A stretch of DNA of 64,000 nucleotides. Source: Penelope pileata (Eukaryota; Chordata; Aves; Galliformes; Cracidae). Shown here one piece after another: positions 60,216-64,000 of the stretch. Position numbers and translations under genes: made by a program. Position 1 is the stretch's first letter, and each line of letters begins with the position of its first letter. A model generated the notes under the pieces. It did no database searches. It had not been told where the DNA came from and saw only the letters and a program-made list of their open reading frames with translations. The DNA lies in contig WBMW01005920.1 in NCBI GenBank assembly GCA_013396635.1, positions 31,991 to 95,990 on the forward strand, read 5' to 3'.

Positions 60216-63200
60216 TAGAGGATAGAGATGGATCAAGGCCGCAAAGACACACAAAAGAAATTCTTTGTGCTTTCTTTAAATATAAAAAATAAGAATCACA
60301 TATTTTTTTTTAGGTTAAGTAGACCCAAGTACTTTAGTGATGTTACATGAATAAAATAACCTTAAAAATAACCCTAAGAACAGTGATGCTACCTTATAAT
60401 TACAGCCTTTGGCCCTTAAGCATGCCCCACTGGGTTCTGGGGGGTGGTCACACTGTTCGGTTATGGCATGTTTTGGGGTCCGGGCAGCCCAGAAACTGCA
60501 GCTAAATGCAAGTGGGTGCTGAGACAGCCACCAGTATCCCACAGCCGGCGAAGTGGTTGTCGGTGGGCGGCTGCATATGAAGGAATCCGGCCCACGGCCT
60601 AGGTGGGCACAGCATCGCGCCAATGTCCCGGTGCTTCCTGCAGGCCCAGTTGCAACAGCAGCCCAAGAACATGTTGGCTGCAGGTCCTGGTGTCTGTCTG
60701 TCCTGCCTGGGCACCCTGGGGTGCACAAAGTGCCTGGGAATATCTTATATTCCCTTCTCATTTTCCTTAACGAGGCAGCCTTTGCGATTCTGTCACCGCA
60801 AGATGTGGCTCTGACTGAGATTCACCAGGCTCTGTGTGAACAGTCTCTGTCACCTTCGGCGCGGTTAATTGCAATTATTGAGTGGTGCCCAGCCCACCCT
60901 ACTGCAGTGGGGTCAGCCCTCATCCCTTCCCTGTGGGGTCAGCCCTCACCTGCCTCCCCAGGCTGCTGCACACAGCCCCGCTCCATGGGCAGGATGGGGC
61001 CATGCTGCCAGGATCCTGTGGCTGCACGACAGTCCTCTAGCACCAGCATCGCCAAATCGGTGTTTTGTAATAGGCCGCACGCTGCTTTGTAATAGGAAAA
61101 TATGGATGATTCTATTTATTCTCTCTGCCTCCCGCAATGGTAAGAAATGTTCTAATTCATTATTAATTTGTTCCAACTATTTCTGGTAATTCTAAACCAT
61201 GAATAACTTTAGCGATGCCATTAGCGATACCTCAAAACTACAGATGGGTTTTAGGTTCTGGGCACAGGCATAAGGCAGCCCCTCTCTTTTAATGGTGTAT
61301 CCAAAATCCTGTCACAACTGGGTATGTAACCTGCCATATCTGCTGCTCACACTGGGCTGCAGCTTTGTCACAAACAACCTGAAACACAGAGAAATCGTGG
61401 CTGTTATTCGTCTGGTGTAAAATATTGTAGCTCAGCAGCACTTATTCCATCTGTTTAAGGATTTATTCTCCCCTGAACATGGGACCAAACGGAAATGAGA
61501 GCGGCAGCAGGCCTACGCCTGAGACTTTAATCCTGCCCAATCGGCTAGCAAGGCCTGCAGCGACATTTTGTAGGGCACTGGCTTCAGTCTAGGGTAGGCC
61601 CTTGGAACATTAAAATCTTCAAAAGTCAATTTTATGGTATTGTTCACCTTTCATAATATACTTCTCTGCTGTCCAAAGGATTGATCAAACAGTTGTTAGA
61701 AAGGGTGAAAGAAAGTAACATTTTTATTCCCCTGTAGAATACGAGTTTAGCCAGGCGAAAAATGGGAGACTATAAATGCATCTATTGGTCCTCCAAGGAA
61801 ATCAGCTGTCACGTGCATGGCGTGGTGGCACCTCCTCGTGCAACCAAGACCGCCGTTAGGCCTTTCATTCGTCTGAAAAGTGCTCTTGCCTTTGTGTTAT
61901 GACAGGAATGACTTCCTTCGCATCTGTGTGTCGCGGTCACTTGTTTCACTGTATGGGGGGGAAGGATGCCCATCATGTCGGGCCGAGCGCCAAGCTGCTG
62001 CGTGGCAGGCTGGCAGGGTGCTGACAGACCGCTGCCTTTGTCACCACAACACGAGAGCAGGGATGAGAGCGGGGTGGCTCCACCTTGAACGCCCACGCTG
62101 CTGGCCTGAGGAATGCTGTGGTGGCTCATCACTTCAGAAAAGAAAAGGAAAAAAAAATGCAGCTCTTTTTCTCAGAAAATACTTGAGAATGGGCTTCAAC
62201 TGCTTGCTTGGAAATAGAGTTAAGGTGATAAAAGGCAGTGAGAAATTATTGGAAAAGTCCTCCCAAAGAATTCGCTGTGGGATGCAGCCAGCTAGCACTT
62301 GTGAAGAGCGGTGAGGGCCAGCAAGCGAGGCTTCTGACTCAGACCAATGCTTCTCCTCCCCCCCTGGGATTTTAGGCTGCCTTTGTGCCTCAAATCCTTC
62401 CTGGTACATGTCTCGAGGGTTGCAGCCCAAGTGTTGTTCTTGCTTGTTGCTCTCGGTTTTTCCGTAGCTTGTGCCTCCTCCACAGAATACCCCCGCACGG
62501 ATGAACTTTCTGAATAACAGCTCTGTTCTTTGAGCAGATGCAGACGTGTACGGAGCTCATCAGCAGAGCAATGGGCTCCCCCACCCACCTCCATAAGATG
62601 GAAGGCCTGGGGAAAGGCAATAACAAGAAGTTGATAAATCCACAGAGGTGAGAGAGAGGCTGTAGGGCAAGAAGTATTCATTCCTTTCTGTATCAGTAGA
62701 AAAACATATAACCTTTCATGATATAATTACATAGCCCATGTTCATCAGTCTTCCAGGTTCCTTTTAAAATTTGCAGCAAAGGTGGAGGACACATGGAGAA
62801 AACATGAGCAGAGCGTCTACTCCTCCAGCAAGTGTGCGTGAGGTGTCACCTGGCTTTACAGACTGATAAAGCTCCTGACGGTTTGATAGATTGCTCTTCT
62901 TTTTAACTAAAAGTATGCATAAATAACACAAAAACAAGAGGTTTTCAGAAAAAGATACCCATCATGGTAGGCGATGAAATGTTTCATCATGTGCTTTAGA
63001 GCAGTCAGTCCCACTCAGGCTTAACGAGGCTCAGAGGCTGTGAGCTCTGCTGGAAATGCCTGCAGAATGTTAATGCTCTAGTTAATAAAATAGGTATTTA
63101 AAATAGCATAGTCAGGTAAATTAGGAGGCCTAATTTAAGCCGAGAGGAGAAAGGCGAAGGAAATTCTGCCAGTGGAAAACCTACTTTCCTCCAGATGCTG

Positions 63201-63410
63201 CCTTACGAGTTTGCCTTGAAGGCAAGCATTAGGAACGTGAAACCCCTTCCAGCCTTGAGTTACGTACAGAGTCATCCAGAAATGTGCTTAGATGTGGAGG
63301 CCAGATCAAAACCTTTATTTATTCAGCCTAAGCCTTGGTCATACCATACACATATCCATGCTGCGTGCACACACACGAAGCACACTGCAATGCCGTGAGA
63401 GTTTTATTGC
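60216..63410. other. Non-coding block with a GC-richer segment and short tandem duplication
   Basis: About 3.2 kb without a supported gene. At 60400-61100 the sequence is GC-richer and carries the longest gap-free + frame of the window (60553-61092, 179 codons from a GTG). It has no domain and lies over a minus-strand frame of similar size, so I treat it as composition. 'gtggggtcagccctca' is repeated with a 26-base period at 60907 and 60933, and 'tttgtaatagg' recurs at 61064 and 61085. Confidence 0.45.
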
Positions 63411-63412
63411 TG

Positions 63413-63440
63413 TGAATCACAGAGTCATAGAATCACCTGT
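63413..63440 (-). mobile_element. Possible CR1 terminal-repeat scrap (antisense)
   Basis: 'aatcacagagtcatagaatc' resembles the 8-base terminal repeat at the CR1 3' end read on the minus strand, but no CR1 3'-UTR sequence follows beyond 'acctg'. It may be a minimal insertion or coincidence. Confidence 0.35.
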
Positions 63441-63520
63441 GAGTTACTCACTAATCCTGAACGAGTGTCTGGAAGCTGTATTTTTGCACACCATCCCGGC
63501 ATCAACCCTGTGGAACATCA

Positions 63521-63583
63521 TAACAACAACAATAATAACAAGAACAGTAATAACAATAATAATAGTAATAATAATAATAAAAC
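63521..63583. repeat. Imperfect AAC/AAT trinucleotide microsatellite
   Basis: A 63-base tract of mixed 'aac' and 'aat' units with a few 'agt' and 'aag' interruptions. The interruptions suggest an old, stabilised repeat. It lies just outside the CpG island that follows. Confidence 0.92.
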
Positions 63584-63599
63584 TCATAAGAACAAAGCC

Positions 63600-63960
63600 A
63601 ACTCAACTGCCCCAAGCCCGGCACCCCCCCCCGGACAGCGGGGCTCCCTGCTTCCCCCTTCCTTGCGCTCGACGGGGCCCTCTCGACGGCGACGGTCGCA
63701 GACGCGCAGACGCCGCGCGGTGGCGCTCTCCGCTCACGGACGCTCCGCGCCGGTTCCGCGCCCGCGCAGCGCCCGCCGCCGGGGGAAGCCCCTCCGCGGG
63801 AGCGGCCCCACAGCGAGGCCGCGCCGGGTCCGTCCGCCAGCAGCGGAGAGGGGCTCGGGGAGCAGCGTCCCGCTGCCCGCGGCCGTTCGGAGGGCAATCA
63901 TTCACCGGCGCTAAATTTCTTTTATCTCCGGAAAATCTCGCAAGCGTAAACGCCCGTAAT
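63600..63960. promoter_or_regulatory. Second CpG-island promoter at window edge
   Basis: A sharply GC- and CpG-rich segment of about 360 bases with many CG dinucleotides (for example in 63661-63790), then AT-richer sequence from 63905. Open frames on both strands here (63465-63914 and 63502-63905) are R/P/A/G-rich, as expected of GC-rich DNA, and are not convincing exons. A CTCF-like core 'ggtggcgct' at 63719-63727 is inside it. The gene it serves, if any, lies mostly outside the window, so direction is unknown. Confidence 0.85.
63713..63727 (+). promoter_or_regulatory. Candidate CTCF site in CpG island 2
   Basis: 'ccgcgcggtggcgct' matches the CTCF motif in its core half ('ggtggcgct' exact to GRKGGCRCT), with mismatches in the first half. 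GC-rich DNA raises the chance of such words. Confidence 0.35.
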
Positions 63961-64000
63961 AGCGGTGTAATTGTCCGGTGTTTTTTTTTTTTTTGTTTTT

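Noticed and set aside
60553..61092. Longest gap-free + frame (179 codons) as a coding gene
   Set aside because: It opens at GTG rather than ATG, has no recognisable domain, is mirrored by a minus-strand frame of similar size at 60315-60761, and sits in a GC-rich patch where stops are rare.

Overview
This is a vertebrate genomic window, almost certainly from a bird and probably a galliform close to chicken. The evidence is several CR1 LINE copies with chicken-type ORF2 and 3' tails, an internally deleted mariner of the Galluhop type, an avian ERVL-type solo LTR, and sparse, AT-rich, intron-like DNA with two CpG islands. There are no operons, rRNA, tRNA or CRISPR arrays, and I found no multi-exon protein-coding gene that I can name. 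Most open reading frames here are chance frames or transposon remnants.

Layout. 1-24.4 kb is AT-rich non-coding DNA whose + strand looks enriched in A and C. It holds a CR1 tail (about 1.05 kb), a deleted mariner (1.92-2.47 kb), an ancient antisense CR1/L3-like LINE (7.6-8.5 kb), a long sense CR1 (8.9-10.4 kb) and an inverted pair of CR1 copies (11.5-13.3 kb). 24.4-24.97 kb is a CpG island interrupted by an 80-base assembly gap. It carries a YY1-like motif over an ATG and a CTCF-like core, and an antisense CR1 tail abuts it. From 25 kb on, the + strand looks T- and G-rich. That flip suggests a bidirectional promoter at the island: a minus-strand transcript running left and a plus-strand transcript running right.

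The right-hand 39 kb would then be intronic or intergenic DNA of the plus-strand unit. It contains a 2.3 kb tract of degenerate, telomere-like 6-base periodicity whose strand polarity flips at about 37.5 kb, a solo ERVL LTR (45.2-45.7 kb), more ancient CR1 fragments, and candidate CTCF sites. Two splicing signals stand out. One is an acceptor fused directly to a donor at 46,548/46,549, the signature of a recursive splice site. The other is a possible 27-base microexon at 53,961-53,987. A second CpG island closes the window (63.6-63.96 kb), next to an AAT/AAC repeat.

Most interesting for follow-up: the recursive-splice-site and microexon pair on the same strand as the inferred rightward transcript, the skew flip at the first CpG island, and the inverted telomere-like tract. 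These calls come from reading the sequence by eye. Repeat boundaries are approximate to tens of bases, and family assignments rest on remembered consensus sequences, not on a search.
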